Part shown: positions 33,372-42,808 of the stretch, in pieces
How positions within the stretch are numbered: the first letter of the stretch is position 1
Layout of the letters: each line of letters opens with the position of its first letter
Source of the DNA: DATFKA01 sp042095835
Lineage (GTDB): Bacteria > Bacteroidota > Bacteroidia > Chitinophagales > Saprospiraceae
Length of the DNA: 64,000 bases
Assembly: GCA_042095835.1 (NCBI GenBank)
Contig: JBELML010000015.1
Span: 1-64,000 of the forward strand
Direction: 5' to 3'
Translations under genes and position numbers: made by a program
Notes under the pieces: generated by a model
Database searches by the model: none
What the model was told of the DNA's origin: nothing
Seen by the model: only the letters and a program-made list of their open reading frames with translations

Positions 33372-35075
33372 ATGAAATTGATAAAATATTCCAAATCAAT
33401 GCTCGCGATGGGTCTATCTGTCGTGGTCTTACTCTTCGCTTGTAGTGAAGACTTTTTGGATGCTCCACCACAAGGTGCCTTAGATTCTGGTACTTTGGCG
33501 AATGAATTCGGGGTGGAGGCATCGCTAATCGCTGCTTACTCTCTACTCGATGGTTATGGCCAGTTTGGTGGATGGGGAGCTGCTGGATCGAACTGGATTT
33601 TCGGTTCTGTTGCTTCTGATGATGCTTATAAAGGATCAGAGCCTGGGGATCAGCAGCCTACTACTGATGTAGAGTTGTACCAATGGTCAACTGGTGGTGC
33701 TGATGGTTATTTAAATGATAAGTGGCGCGTAGTTTACGAAGGGGTCACCCGTGCTAATGCCGCTATCACACTACTTAATTCTATCGAGGGTATATCGGCA
33801 GATGTTGCAGCTAGAGTTAGAGGTGAGGCACTTTTCTTAAGAGCTCATTACCACTTCGAAGGTTGGAAATACTGGGGAAATATCCCTTATTACACAGAAG
33901 CTGATTTAGACTTCAGAAAAGCCAATGGTACGGATCCTATTCCTTCAATTATTGCTGATCTTCAAGAAGCTATCAATAATCTACCAACTTCTCAATCAGA
34001 TGTTGGTCGCGTGACTCAGTGGACTGCCAAAGCCTACTTAGGTCGTGTACAAGTGTACTCTGGCGATTACGCATCTGGACGTGCTACGCTTTCTGATGTA
34101 GTGAACAATGGTCCTTATGCCTTGAGAGATTGTTTCCATGATGTATTCTCTGCTGCTGAGGAAAATGGTACTGAAACGGTATTAGCTTACCAAGCGTCTA
34201 CCAACGATGGTGATCCAGGAGGTGAAAATGCTAACCGTAATGATCGCTTGAATTTCCCTCACTCTGGTTCTCCATTTGGTTGCTGTGGTTTCCACCAACC
34301 ATCTCAGAACCTAGTAAATGCATTTAAAGTTGATGGCGATGGGCTTCCTTTATTAGATGGTTCTTTCAATGATTCAGAACTTACTTCTGCCGATGCTGTT
34401 GATCCACGTTTAGACTGGACAGTAGGTCGTGACGATGTACCTTTCCTAGATTGGGGATTACACGCTCCAGGTTGGATTCGTGCACGTGAATGGGCTGGTC
34501 CTTTCTCTCCTAAGAAGAATATCTATGAGCAAGCTTCTGGTGCTCGTTCTTCAGTAGGTTGGAACAATGCACACTTGCATAGTATGAACATGCACATCTA
34601 TCGTTATGCTGAGGTAATGCTATTATTAGCTGAAGCTGAGGTAGAGGCTGGTTCTTTAGAGGTAGCTAGAGGTTTAGTGAACCAAATTAGAACTCGTGCA
34701 GGTGCTTGTGCTCAAGGTCCTGATGGTGTTGCAGTAGAGGTGCCTATTGATGATCCAGGTATCACTTGGGCTACTTATAGCGTAGGAACTTATGATGCTG
34801 CTTGGACAGATCAGGCAGTGGCTAGAGATGCTGTAAGAATGGAAAATCGTTTAGAGTTGGCTATGGAAGGTCACCGTTTCTTCAATCTTAGAAGATGGGG
34901 GATTGCAGCTGATGTACTAAACGACTACATCGCAGTAGAGCAAACCAGACGTAACTACTTGACTGCATCGAATACTTTCGAAGGCCGTCATAGCTTATAC
35001 CCACTTCCAACTGTACAAATCGAATTGAGTACAGTAGATGGCGAGGGACGTCTAGTACAAAATCCAGGTTGGTAA
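33372..35075 (+). CDS. SusD/RagB-family surface lipoprotein
   Basis: A 567-residue lipoprotein with lipobox LLFAC (Cys24) and the acidic SEDFLD export motif right after it. A SusD-like N-terminal domain and TPR helices (LRAHYHFEGWKYWGNIPYYTEAD, then AKAYLGRVQVYSGDY) are followed by the C-terminal RagB/SusD domain, which ends in a RENRL-like ENRLELAMEGHRFFNLRRWG motif. It should cap the SusC barrel and bind the substrate outside the cell. It starts 76 bp after susC and shares its biased codon use. Two hairpins, one a good terminator, follow the stop. Confidence 0.95.
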   Translation: MKLIKYSKSMLAMGLSVVVLLFACSEDFLDAPPQGALDSGTLANEFGVEASLIAAYSLLDGYGQFGGWGAAGSNWIFGSVASDDAYKGSEPGDQQPTTDVELYQWSTGGADGYLNDKWRVVYEGVTRANAAITLLNSIEGISADVAARVRGEALFLRAHYHFEGWKYWGNIPYYTEADLDFRKANGTDPIPSIIADLQEAINNLPTSQSDVGRVTQWTAKAYLGRVQVYSGDYASGRATLSDVVNNGPYALRDCFHDVFSAAEENGTETVLAYQASTNDGDPGGENANRNDRLNFPHSGSPFGCCGFHQPSQNLVNAFKVDGDGLPLLDGSFNDSELTSADAVDPRLDWTVGRDDVPFLDWGLHAPGWIRAREWAGPFSPKKNIYEQASGARSSVGWNNAHLHSMNMHIYRYAEVMLLLAEAEVEAGSLEVARGLVNQIRTRAGACAQGPDGVAVEVPIDDPGITWATYSVGTYDAAWTDQAVARDAVRMENRLELAMEGHRFFNLRRWGIAADVLNDYIAVEQTRRNYLTASNTFEGRHSLYPLPTVQIELSTVDGEGRLVQNPGW

Positions 35076-35087
35076 TCAACCTTATTT

Positions 35088-35110
35088 GATTTTGAGCAAT
35101 GCTCAAAATC
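35088..35110. repeat. Perfect hairpin just after susD
   Basis: GATTTTGAGC (35088-35097) pairs with GCTCAAAATC (35101-35110) across a 3-nt loop, starting 12 nt after the stop codon. It lacks a T-run, so it may protect the 3' end of the susCD mRNA. Confidence 0.65.
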
Positions 35111-35124
35111 ATCAATATCAAAAG

Positions 35125-35155
35125 CCCGGAAAGTAGTAATGCTTTCCGGGTTTTT
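35125..35155 (+). terminator. Intrinsic terminator of the susCD operon
   Basis: CCCGGAAAG (35125-35133) and CTTTCCGGG (35142-35150) form a perfect 9-bp stem followed directly by five Ts. Confidence 0.85.
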
Positions 35156-35163
35156 ATATATGT

Positions 35164-35325
35164 TGAAGTGATTTGAAAGCTCCTTTCTTTGCTGTGAAAA
35201 TGCCTTTGGATCAAACTCTACGTTGGTAAAAGCCTCATTATGCGCTGCATAATTTCATTTTTACCGCCTTGATTTTAATCCAAATCTATATTTCTCGCTA
35301 AAGCAGGAGCCATCAAATCACTTCA
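35164..35325. repeat. 162-bp imperfect palindrome (MITE-like or structured RNA)
   Basis: The outer arms 35164-35184 and 35305-35325 match at 19 of 21 positions (TGAAGTGATTTGA...GCTCCT). Inner pairs share nearly the same centre near 35245: TTTGGAT (35195-35201) with ATCCAAA (about 35278-35284), GGTAAAA (35225-35231) with TTTTACC (35259-35265), and ATTATGC (35237-35243) with GCATAAT (35247-35253). No open reading frame fits inside. It could be a miniature inverted-repeat element or a folded RNA between susD and the FG-GAP genes. Confidence 0.7.
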
Positions 35326-35380
35326 TTAGATTTTTTATACAAACTTTAATTTTAGCGAAAATACCTACCCAGATTAATCC

Positions 35381-35388
35381 TATATTTG
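35381..35388 (+). promoter_or_regulatory. -7 element before the first FG-GAP gene
   Basis: TATATTTG is an exact TAnnTTTG 19 nt before the ATG at 35407. No TTTG is found at -33. With the terminator at 35125-35155 it suggests separate transcription of the FG-GAP pair. Confidence 0.45.
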
Positions 35389-35406
35389 ATTAATTAGAGC
35401 TGAAAA

Positions 35407-38400
35407 ATGAAAAAACTACTTTATCTATTCCTGACCTCACTATTGATGTGGACTTGCCAGAAAGAAGTACCGCTTTCTTCGGATACTTTATTTACCCAAA
35501 TACCCGCTTCTAAAAGTGGAATTGATTTTACCAATCAGGTAGAAGATAAAGAGGATTTTAATATCCTCAATTATCGGAACTTTTATAACGGAGGTGGGGT
35601 CGCAATTGGCGATATTAATAATGACCAATTACCAGATATCTATTTTACGGCCAATATGGAGGCCAATCGCTTATACCTCAATAAAGGGGGCTTCCAGTTT
35701 GAAGACATTACCGAAGTGGCAGGTGTCGCTGGTACCAAAGCCTGGAGTACAGGGGTGACTATGGTAGATATCAATGCTGATGGCTTGCTAGATATTTACG
35801 TCTGCAACTCTGGAGATATCAAAGGAGATAATAAAGAGAATGAATTATTCATCAACCAAGGGAATAACACCTTCGTTGAAGAAGCTGCTAAATGGGGCCT
35901 TAATAATCAAGGCTTTTCTACTCATGCTTCCTTTTTCGATTATGATAGAGATGGTGATTTAGACTGTTATCTACTGAATAACAGTTTCAGAAGCCCAGAT
36001 CGTATCGAGTTTTATGGCAAAAAAAGAGATGAAGTGCACGCAGAAGGAGGAGACAAGCTCCTGAGAAATGAAGGAGATCGATTCGTAGATGTAACCCAAG
36101 AAGCAGGTATTTATACTAGTGATATCGGCTTTGGTTTAGGGGTGTCGATCAGCGATATTAATGGGGATATGTGGCCAGATGTTTACGTCAGTAATGATTT
36201 TTGGGAGCGCGATTATCTCTATATTAATCAAGGGAATGGTACCTTCTCCGAAGAATTAAGTGACCGTACAGACATTTGCTCTCTATCTAGTATGGGAGCA
36301 GATATTGCAGATTTGAATAACGATGGTGCCCCAGAGGTCATCACTACGGATATGCTCCCACCAGATAACAAGCGTATCAAAACGATGACGCAATTCAGCC
36401 CTTTTTATCTACAAAACTTTAAGGCAGAAGCTACCTATCACCACCAGATTTTACAGAATTGTCTCCATTTGAATGATGGCACAGGGCACTTTCAAGAGAT
36501 GGCCAACTTTGCTGGAACAGCTGCCTCAGATTGGTCCTGGGGAGCTTTGTCCTTCGATTTTGATAACAATGGCTTAAAAGACATTTTTATCAGTAATGGT
36601 ATCATCAAAGATTTAACCGATTTCGATTTTGTTGACTTTATCATGGATAAAGAAGCCGTCAGGAAAACAGTGGAAGAGACCAAAAGAGCAGATTTTAGAG
36701 ACTTTCTACCAGCTATGCCTTCTACCAAAATTGAGAATGCTGCATTTGTCAACAATGGCGATTTGACCTTTACCAATCTATCAACTTCGCTTGGTTTGGC
36801 TACGCCCTCTTTTAGTAATGGAGCCGCTTATGGCGACCTCGACGATGATGGAGATTTAGACCTCGTGGTCAATAACAATAACATGGAGGCCTTCCTCTAC
36901 AGAAATAATAGTGATCAGCAATATTTGAAAATAGAACTGCAGGGCCCTCCTACAAATCCATTGGGGGTAGGCGCTAAGGTGCAAATCAAAAGTGGAAACC
37001 GTATCCAAGAGTTACAGCATTTTCCAACTAGAGGTTTTGAAAGCTCCTGTGAGCCAGGTTTGATATTTGGTTTAGGAGAAACTACTGAGGTAGATGAGTT
37101 GACGGTCATTTGGCCGGATTTAAGTACGCAGCGGTGGACAAAAGTAGGCTCCCAGCAAAAGATTCTTGCCAAATACGCGGAAGCGAAGGAAAAATACCAA
37201 GTTCAAAGTAATACTTCAAAAACCCTGTTTGCTGATCTTAGTAACAATCTTTTCATCGGGAACACCAAGCACCAAGAGAATCGTTTCAATGATTTTGATC
37301 AGGAACGGCTATTACCAAAGTTACTATCTACCGAAGGCCCCAAAATTGTAAAAGGTAACATCAACCAGGATAATTTAGAAGATTTTGTGGTGCTTGGAGC
37401 CTCTGGTGACGAGGATAAGGTATTCATACAGCAAGCTAATGGGACTTTTCGCAGGATGCCTCAAAGTGCCATTGCGAAAGATAAAGATGCAGAAAGTAGC
37501 TGCGGTATCTTATACGATGTTGATGCAGATGGTGACCAAGATTTAATTATTGGTATTGGAGGGAATGAATACGGAAAAGGCTTTCAATCCTTTAGTAATC
37601 GAATGTATATCAATGATGGTCGAGGTCAATTTAGTCGTGGATTAGAGCAAATACCGCCCATTATCGGGTTTGTTTCCTGTATGGAGAAAAATGATATCAA
37701 CGCAGACGGGAGAGATGATTTATTTATTGGAGGAAGAGCGGTTCCTGGTAATTATGGATTGAATCCTAGGTCTTTTGTTTTAGAGAAATTACCCTTCGAT
37801 TGGGCAGATATCACCAATGAGGAATCAGGTAATCTAGGCATGGTCACCGATGCTAAATGGGTGGACTTTGCCAATGATGAGCAGTCAGAGTTGGTTGTAG
37901 TAGGAGAGTGGTTGCCGATTGTCTTTCTCAAGAAAGTAGATAAAGAGCTCAAAGTCGTAGAAACCATCCCCAATAGTAGCGGCTGGTGGAATACCGTCGA
38001 AGCTGCTGACTTGAATGGAGATGGCCGACAAGACTTAATTCTAGGTAACTGGGGCGATAATTCTAAGCTCAAGGCCAAACCTACGCAGCCTTTAAACCTG
38101 TACATCAATGATTTCGATCAAAATAAAAAATCGGATATCGTGATGACATGGTATCCTCCAGGAGAGACAAAAGCCTTTCCATTTGCGAGTAAAATGGATA
38201 TGACCGCCCAAATGCCGGGCCTCAAAAAGAAATTTCTGAAATATAGTGATTATGCAGAGGCTAGCTATGAAGATATGTTCCCAGAGGCCGATCGCGCACG
38301 CTCACTGAAAAAAGAAGCTCAATACCTCAAAAGTGCCATTCTGTGGAATGAGGAAGATGGATTTCGACTAGAGGCATTACCTTGGCAAGCTCAATTGTCC

Positions 38401-38694
38401 CCAATCTATAGCATTGTTGCAGAAGATTTAGACGGTGATGAAAAAGTCGACCTTTTCTTAGGAGGCAATTTCTATGGACTTAAACCAGAAATAGGTCGTT
38501 TAGATGGAAATCACGGCACCTTTCTCAAAGGAGATGGAAAAGGTAATTTCACCTACCTTTCACCCGAAGAATCAGGACTGAAAATAAAAGGAGAAGTGAG
38601 AGATGCCACGACGATTAATACCCGAAATGGAAAGGTTTTGATCGTTGCCAGAAATAATGAAACTTTACTAGCATATAAGCTACAAACTCAATAA
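35407..38694 (+). CDS. FG-GAP/VCBS-repeat and ASPIC/UnbV lipoprotein, CRTAC1-like (first copy)
   Basis: A 1095-residue surface lipoprotein with lipobox region LLMWTC (Cys17). It is built from FG-GAP beta-propeller blades, each with a calcium-binding DxNxDGxxD-type loop: DINNDQLPD near 75, DINADGLLD near 120, DYDRDGDLD near 180, then further copies near 485, 700 and 1020. An ASPIC/UnbV domain lies between the propellers (about 510-580, NPLGVGAKVQI...GLIFGLGE). The family is common downstream of SusC/SusD pairs in Saprospiria and Cytophagia; a role in binding polymer or protein ligands at the surface is inferred, not shown. Four bases separate it from its larger homologue, so the two are an operon. 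Confidence 0.88.
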   Translation: MKKLLYLFLTSLLMWTCQKEVPLSSDTLFTQIPASKSGIDFTNQVEDKEDFNILNYRNFYNGGGVAIGDINNDQLPDIYFTANMEANRLYLNKGGFQFEDITEVAGVAGTKAWSTGVTMVDINADGLLDIYVCNSGDIKGDNKENELFINQGNNTFVEEAAKWGLNNQGFSTHASFFDYDRDGDLDCYLLNNSFRSPDRIEFYGKKRDEVHAEGGDKLLRNEGDRFVDVTQEAGIYTSDIGFGLGVSISDINGDMWPDVYVSNDFWERDYLYINQGNGTFSEELSDRTDICSLSSMGADIADLNNDGAPEVITTDMLPPDNKRIKTMTQFSPFYLQNFKAEATYHHQILQNCLHLNDGTGHFQEMANFAGTAASDWSWGALSFDFDNNGLKDIFISNGIIKDLTDFDFVDFIMDKEAVRKTVEETKRADFRDFLPAMPSTKIENAAFVNNGDLTFTNLSTSLGLATPSFSNGAAYGDLDDDGDLDLVVNNNNMEAFLYRNNSDQQYLKIELQGPPTNPLGVGAKVQIKSGNRIQELQHFPTRGFESSCEPGLIFGLGETTEVDELTVIWPDLSTQRWTKVGSQQKILAKYAEAKEKYQVQSNTSKTLFADLSNNLFIGNTKHQENRFNDFDQERLLPKLLSTEGPKIVKGNINQDNLEDFVVLGASGDEDKVFIQQANGTFRRMPQSAIAKDKDAESSCGILYDVDADGDQDLIIGIGGNEYGKGFQSFSNRMYINDGRGQFSRGLEQIPPIIGFVSCMEKNDINADGRDDLFIGGRAVPGNYGLNPRSFVLEKLPFDWADITNEESGNLGMVTDAKWVDFANDEQSELVVVGEWLPIVFLKKVDKELKVVETIPNSSGWWNTVEAADLNGDGRQDLILGNWGDNSKLKAKPTQPLNLYINDFDQNKKSDIVMTWYPPGETKAFPFASKMDMTAQMPGLKKKFLKYSDYAEASYEDMFPEADRARSLKKEAQYLKSAILWNEEDGFRLEALPWQAQLSPIYSIVAEDLDGDEKVDLFLGGNFYGLKPEIGRLDGNHGTFLKGDGKGNFTYLSPEESGLKIKGEVRDATTINTRNGKVLIVARNNETLLAYKLQTQ

Positions 38695-38698
38695 AGGT

Positions 38699-41600
38699 AT
38701 GAAGGAGATTAGATTTAAATCGCTATGGTTTTTAGCAACTCTATTCCTCTTATTTAACGCTTGCACGCATCAGCATAAACAGTTTAAACTGCTGGCTCCC
38801 CAAAAGACGGGCGTAGACTTTGCCAACGTCATTACCGAAAATGATTCACTCAATATTTTGGTCACCGAATTTGTATACAATGGTGCCGGCGTTGCCGCAG
38901 GAGATCTAAACAATGATGGCTTGGTAGATTTGGTCTTTACGGGAAATCAAGTAGAAAACGAAATCTACCTGAATAAAGGACAACTGCAATTTGAGAACAT
39001 TTCTGAAAGCGCTGGTTTCCGAAAAAACGACCCTGAGCAATGGTCTTCGGGTATTAATTTGGTCGATATCAATCTCGATGGCCTGCTTGACATTTACATT
39101 TGTAATACCCTTAGAGAAGAGGCGGACTTAAGAAGAAATCTACTTTTCGTCAATCAAGGAAATGATGCGGCGGGTAGACCAAGTTTTAAGGAACAAGCGT
39201 CCGCTTATGGTTTGGATGACCCTAGTCATGCCTCCCATGCCCAATTTTTTGATTATGATAATGATGGAGATCTTGATCTTTTTGTTGGAGTCAATCTAAT
39301 CGAAGAGAAATATCCCACCAACTTCAAAGACGTCAGGAGCGATGGTACAGATCCTAATCGAGACAACCTCCTCCAAAATAATTGGGATAAAGACTTGAAG
39401 CATCCCGTGTTTAAAGACGTCTCACTAGAAGCCGGAATTTTGAATGATGGCTATAGCCACAGCACGCTAGTCCTAGATTTTAATAAAGATGGTTGGCAGG
39501 ATATTTACGTTGCCAATGATTATCAGAGCGACGATATCATCTATATTAATAATCAGGATGGAACCTTCTCTAATCAGACGGGGGAGATTTTTAAACATTT
39601 TTCCCTTTCAGCTATGGGCAGCGATATCGGCGATGTCAATAATGATGGCTTAGCGGATATTTTCACCACTGAAATGCAGCCCTATTATAATAAAAGAAAA
39701 AAGCTATTCCAGGGCGGTAGCAATTATAAACACACCCTGCTAACCGAGCGCTTCGGCTACCAATATCAGTATACCAGGAATACTTTGCAGCTCAACCGGG
39801 GCACTAATCCGAATACTGGCTTACCGATCTTCTCAGAGGTTGGTATGTATAGTAAAGTACAAGAAACGGATTGGAGTTGGGCGACTTTATTTGCAGACTT
39901 TGATAATGATGGCTGGCAAGACCTTTATGTAGCCAATGGCTTCCCGAAAGATGTAACCGATCACGACTTTTCAGATTTTCGAGGACAGTCGGGTAAGTTG
40001 GCTTCCAACGAATTTCTACTACAACTGATTCCAGAGATTAAGTCTCCCAATTTCTTATTTAAAAATAAGGGAGGGATTCAATTCGAGAATATAGCTAAAG
40101 AAGCTGGCTTGGCTTATCCTTCTTTTACAAATGGTGCTATTTATGCAGACTTGGATAATGATGGAGACTTGGATATTGTCACTAATAATATTGATGATCC
40201 TGCCTTTATCTTTGAGAACCAAGCCACAGAGCAGGGCAACTACTTACGCGTAAAGCTCAAGGGACCTTACGAAAACCCTGGAGCCATCGGTGCGGCGGTA
40301 CAAATCCAGCAAGATAGTTCCTCCCAAAAGCAATACTTAATTTCTGGTCGAGGCTACTTATCCAGCCCTGAGCAAATTTTGCATTTTGGTTTGGGAGATG
40401 CTACTAGCATCGACCGATTGATAGTGACTTGGGCGAATGGCGAAGAATCTCAAATCAAAAACTTAGAGGCTAATCAGTTAATCACCATAGCCTATGATAA
40501 AGTATCTAAGCTCAGCCCAGCAAATGAGCCTGTCGAAGGGGAATTTGTCTCTATCAATACAGACTTGGGTATCGATTATCTAAACCAAGAAATCGACTTT
40601 GTAGATTTTGATTACCAGAGAACATTGCCGCATAAATTTTCTCAATATGGCCCTTCGCTTGCCGTGGGAGACGTCAACGGAGATGGACTTGAAGATGTCT
40701 TTTTAGCAGCTAGTGGAGCCTATCCTGAGCATTGGTTGCTCCAGCAAAAAGACGGTCAATTTCGTCAAGAAGAAGTGAATTATAAAGACCATCCTGAGTC
40801 CTTTGAAGAGGATACAGGTACCCTGCTTTTTGATGCCGATGGTGATGGCGATCTCGACCTGTATATCGCTAGAGGAGGAGGCCAATATACCGAAGGAAGT
40901 GATTTATACAAAGACGTATTGCTCCTCAATGACGGCAACGGGAGTTTTTCAAAAAATGAAACGGCTATTCCTCCATTGACCACCAATAATTCTTGTGTAA
41001 AAGGAGCCGACTACGATGGCGATGGCGATATTGATTTATTCGTGGGTAGTAGAGTCAAACCATTCTCCTACCCAATTCCGGAGAATAGTCACTTGCTGAG
41101 AAATGATTCTCAGAATGGAGTTGTACAATTTGTAGAAGTCACCCAAAATGTAGCTCCTGGATTGGTCTTGCCTGGTTTGGTCAGTGATGCGCTCTGGACC
41201 GATTTCGATAATGATGGCTGGGTAGATTTGCTGGTAGCAGCGGAGTGGGAACCTATAAAAATCTTTAAAAATAAAGCTGGGAAAAAGCTGGAAGAATTAA
41301 AAAATACGGGTATTCAGGATTACCGAGGTTGGTGGAATAGCCTTGCTGCCCTTGATGTGGATAATGATGGTGATATGGATTATGTCGCGGGTAATTTTGG
41401 CGAAAATCTTTATTTCAGATGTACCTCAGCGCATCCACTTCGAGTATACGGGAAAGATTTTGATAATAACGGCGCAATCGATCCTTTGATGGCCTGTTAT
41501 TGGCCTGACTCTCTCGGCAATCTGGAAGAGTATTTTTATCACCCTCGGCAAGATATGATTAAGCAATTGGTACATATCCGAAAGGGCTATAATACTTATG

Positions 41601-42268
41601 GGGAATATGGCGAAGCGACCGTATCAGATATGTTTCCGCCTGAGAAAATGGAAGAGGCAAAAGGAATTGTAAAGGAAGCCAATTGGATGAAGACCTCGAT
41701 AATTGAAAATCTAGGCAATGGACAATTTGCCATAAAAGCCCTCCCACTGGAGGCTCAGTTGGCCCCTATTTATGGTATCGTACCAAAAGATGTTAATAGA
41801 GACGGGCTATTAGATTTAATGATGATTGGTAATGACCACGGTATGGAAGTGATCCAAGGAAGAGCCGATGCTTTTAATGGTTTGGTGTTGATCAATAAAG
41901 GAGCATTGGCCTTTGAGCCTATGAGTTTGGAGGCATCTCAGTTTGCTGTATCTGGCGCGGGCATTGCCTTGGTAGATATCCTTGGTGCGGCGGATCAACG
42001 CATTTTATTGGCCTCGCAAAATCGAGAGAAGCTGCTTGCCTTTAAAGCTACCAACACACAAGCAAGACAAGCCCTAATTCTGGCTGATAATGAAGTGAAA
42101 GCAAAGTTGTACCTAGATGAGGAGCGTTATAGCTTGGTAGAAAGCCATTGGGGTAGCACTTTTATGTCGCAAGGTAGCCGAGTCATTTGGCTTAACGATC
42201 AGATCAGTAAGGTAGAAATACTGGATGCCAAAGGAGAAATTAGTCGTGTCATTAGCTCAACATTATAA
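38699..42268 (+). CDS. FG-GAP/VCBS-repeat and ASPIC/UnbV lipoprotein, CRTAC1-like (second copy)
   Basis: An 1189-residue homologue of the preceding protein in the same architecture. It has a lipobox LLFNAC (Cys22) and FG-GAP loops DLNNDGLVD (about 69), DINLDGLLD (about 123), DYDNDGDLD, DFNKDGWQD and DFDNDGWQD. An ASPIC/UnbV domain (about 520-590, NPGAIGAAVQI...ILHFGLGD) is followed by a second propeller (DVNGDGLED near 660, DYDGDGDID near 770) and a final beta region. The second half aligns closely in plan with the first copy (RGWWNSLAALDVDNDGD against SGWWNTVEAADLNGDGR), so the pair arose by duplication. Many acidic loops predict calcium dependence. The following GNAT gene begins 6 bp after the stop. 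Confidence 0.88.
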   Translation: MKEIRFKSLWFLATLFLLFNACTHQHKQFKLLAPQKTGVDFANVITENDSLNILVTEFVYNGAGVAAGDLNNDGLVDLVFTGNQVENEIYLNKGQLQFENISESAGFRKNDPEQWSSGINLVDINLDGLLDIYICNTLREEADLRRNLLFVNQGNDAAGRPSFKEQASAYGLDDPSHASHAQFFDYDNDGDLDLFVGVNLIEEKYPTNFKDVRSDGTDPNRDNLLQNNWDKDLKHPVFKDVSLEAGILNDGYSHSTLVLDFNKDGWQDIYVANDYQSDDIIYINNQDGTFSNQTGEIFKHFSLSAMGSDIGDVNNDGLADIFTTEMQPYYNKRKKLFQGGSNYKHTLLTERFGYQYQYTRNTLQLNRGTNPNTGLPIFSEVGMYSKVQETDWSWATLFADFDNDGWQDLYVANGFPKDVTDHDFSDFRGQSGKLASNEFLLQLIPEIKSPNFLFKNKGGIQFENIAKEAGLAYPSFTNGAIYADLDNDGDLDIVTNNIDDPAFIFENQATEQGNYLRVKLKGPYENPGAIGAAVQIQQDSSSQKQYLISGRGYLSSPEQILHFGLGDATSIDRLIVTWANGEESQIKNLEANQLITIAYDKVSKLSPANEPVEGEFVSINTDLGIDYLNQEIDFVDFDYQRTLPHKFSQYGPSLAVGDVNGDGLEDVFLAASGAYPEHWLLQQKDGQFRQEEVNYKDHPESFEEDTGTLLFDADGDGDLDLYIARGGGQYTEGSDLYKDVLLLNDGNGSFSKNETAIPPLTTNNSCVKGADYDGDGDIDLFVGSRVKPFSYPIPENSHLLRNDSQNGVVQFVEVTQNVAPGLVLPGLVSDALWTDFDNDGWVDLLVAAEWEPIKIFKNKAGKKLEELKNTGIQDYRGWWNSLAALDVDNDGDMDYVAGNFGENLYFRCTSAHPLRVYGKDFDNNGAIDPLMACYWPDSLGNLEEYFYHPRQDMIKQLVHIRKGYNTYGEYGEATVSDMFPPEKMEEAKGIVKEANWMKTSIIENLGNGQFAIKALPLEAQLAPIYGIVPKDVNRDGLLDLMMIGNDHGMEVIQGRADAFNGLVLINKGALAFEPMSLEASQFAVSGAGIALVDILGAADQRILLASQNREKLLAFKATNTQARQALILADNEVKAKLYLDEERYSLVESHWGSTFMSQGSRVIWLNDQISKVEILDAKGEISRVISSTL

Positions 42269-42274
42269 GCAGTT

Positions 42275-42787
42275 ATGAATCTACAACCGACCTTGGAGGA
42301 TGATTTGTTATTGGTTCGCCCAATGGAGCTTACAGACTTTGATGCACTTTACCAAGTGGCTCGTGATCCTTTGATTTGGGACCAGCACCCGGCCAAAGAA
42401 AGGAGCCAAGCAGAGGGTTTTAAATTGTTTTTTGAGCAGGGATTGGCATCAGGTGGAGCATTAACCGTGGTTGAGAAATCCACTGAGCACATTATCGGTA
42501 GTTCTCGGTATAATCCATGTCCTGGTGATGATCAATACATTGAGATTGGATGGACCTTTTTTGGTAGAAAATACTGGGGAGGGCCCTATAATCGGTCGAA
42601 AAAGGAAATGATGATTGATTATGCCTTACAGTATAAAAAGGGTATCCTTTTCCACGTGGCTAAAGAAAATTTTCGTTCCCAAAAAGCGGTTTTGAAATTG
42701 GGTGCTCAGTTACTGGAAGGCCCATCGGTTGAGCACCTCTTTAAGCGGCCTGCCGAGAACTTTTCTTACTTGCTCACTCGGTCCTAA
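42275..42787 (+). CDS. GNAT-family N-acetyltransferase (RimJ/RimL-like)
   Basis: A 170-residue acetyltransferase. LVRPMELTDFDALYQVARDP opens the GNAT fold as in RimJ/RimL-type enzymes. EIGWTFFGRKYWGGPYNRSKKEMM (about 89-112) covers the acetyl-CoA-binding strand and loop, and HVAKENFRSQKAVLKLGA (about 128-145) is the usual C-terminal motif. The common Q/RxxGxG/A signature is altered (GGPYNRSKK), as in several Bacteroidota members. It would acetylate an amino group of a small molecule or protein N terminus. It follows the second FG-GAP gene by only 6 bp, yet no functional link is evident. It is convergent with the thioredoxin gene. Confidence 0.82.
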   Translation: MNLQPTLEDDLLLVRPMELTDFDALYQVARDPLIWDQHPAKERSQAEGFKLFFEQGLASGGALTVVEKSTEHIIGSSRYNPCPGDDQYIEIGWTFFGRKYWGGPYNRSKKEMMIDYALQYKKGILFHVAKENFRSQKAVLKLGAQLLEGPSVEHLFKRPAENFSYLLTRS

Positions 42788-42808
42788 AATTTAGATGGCC
42801 GATTAAAA

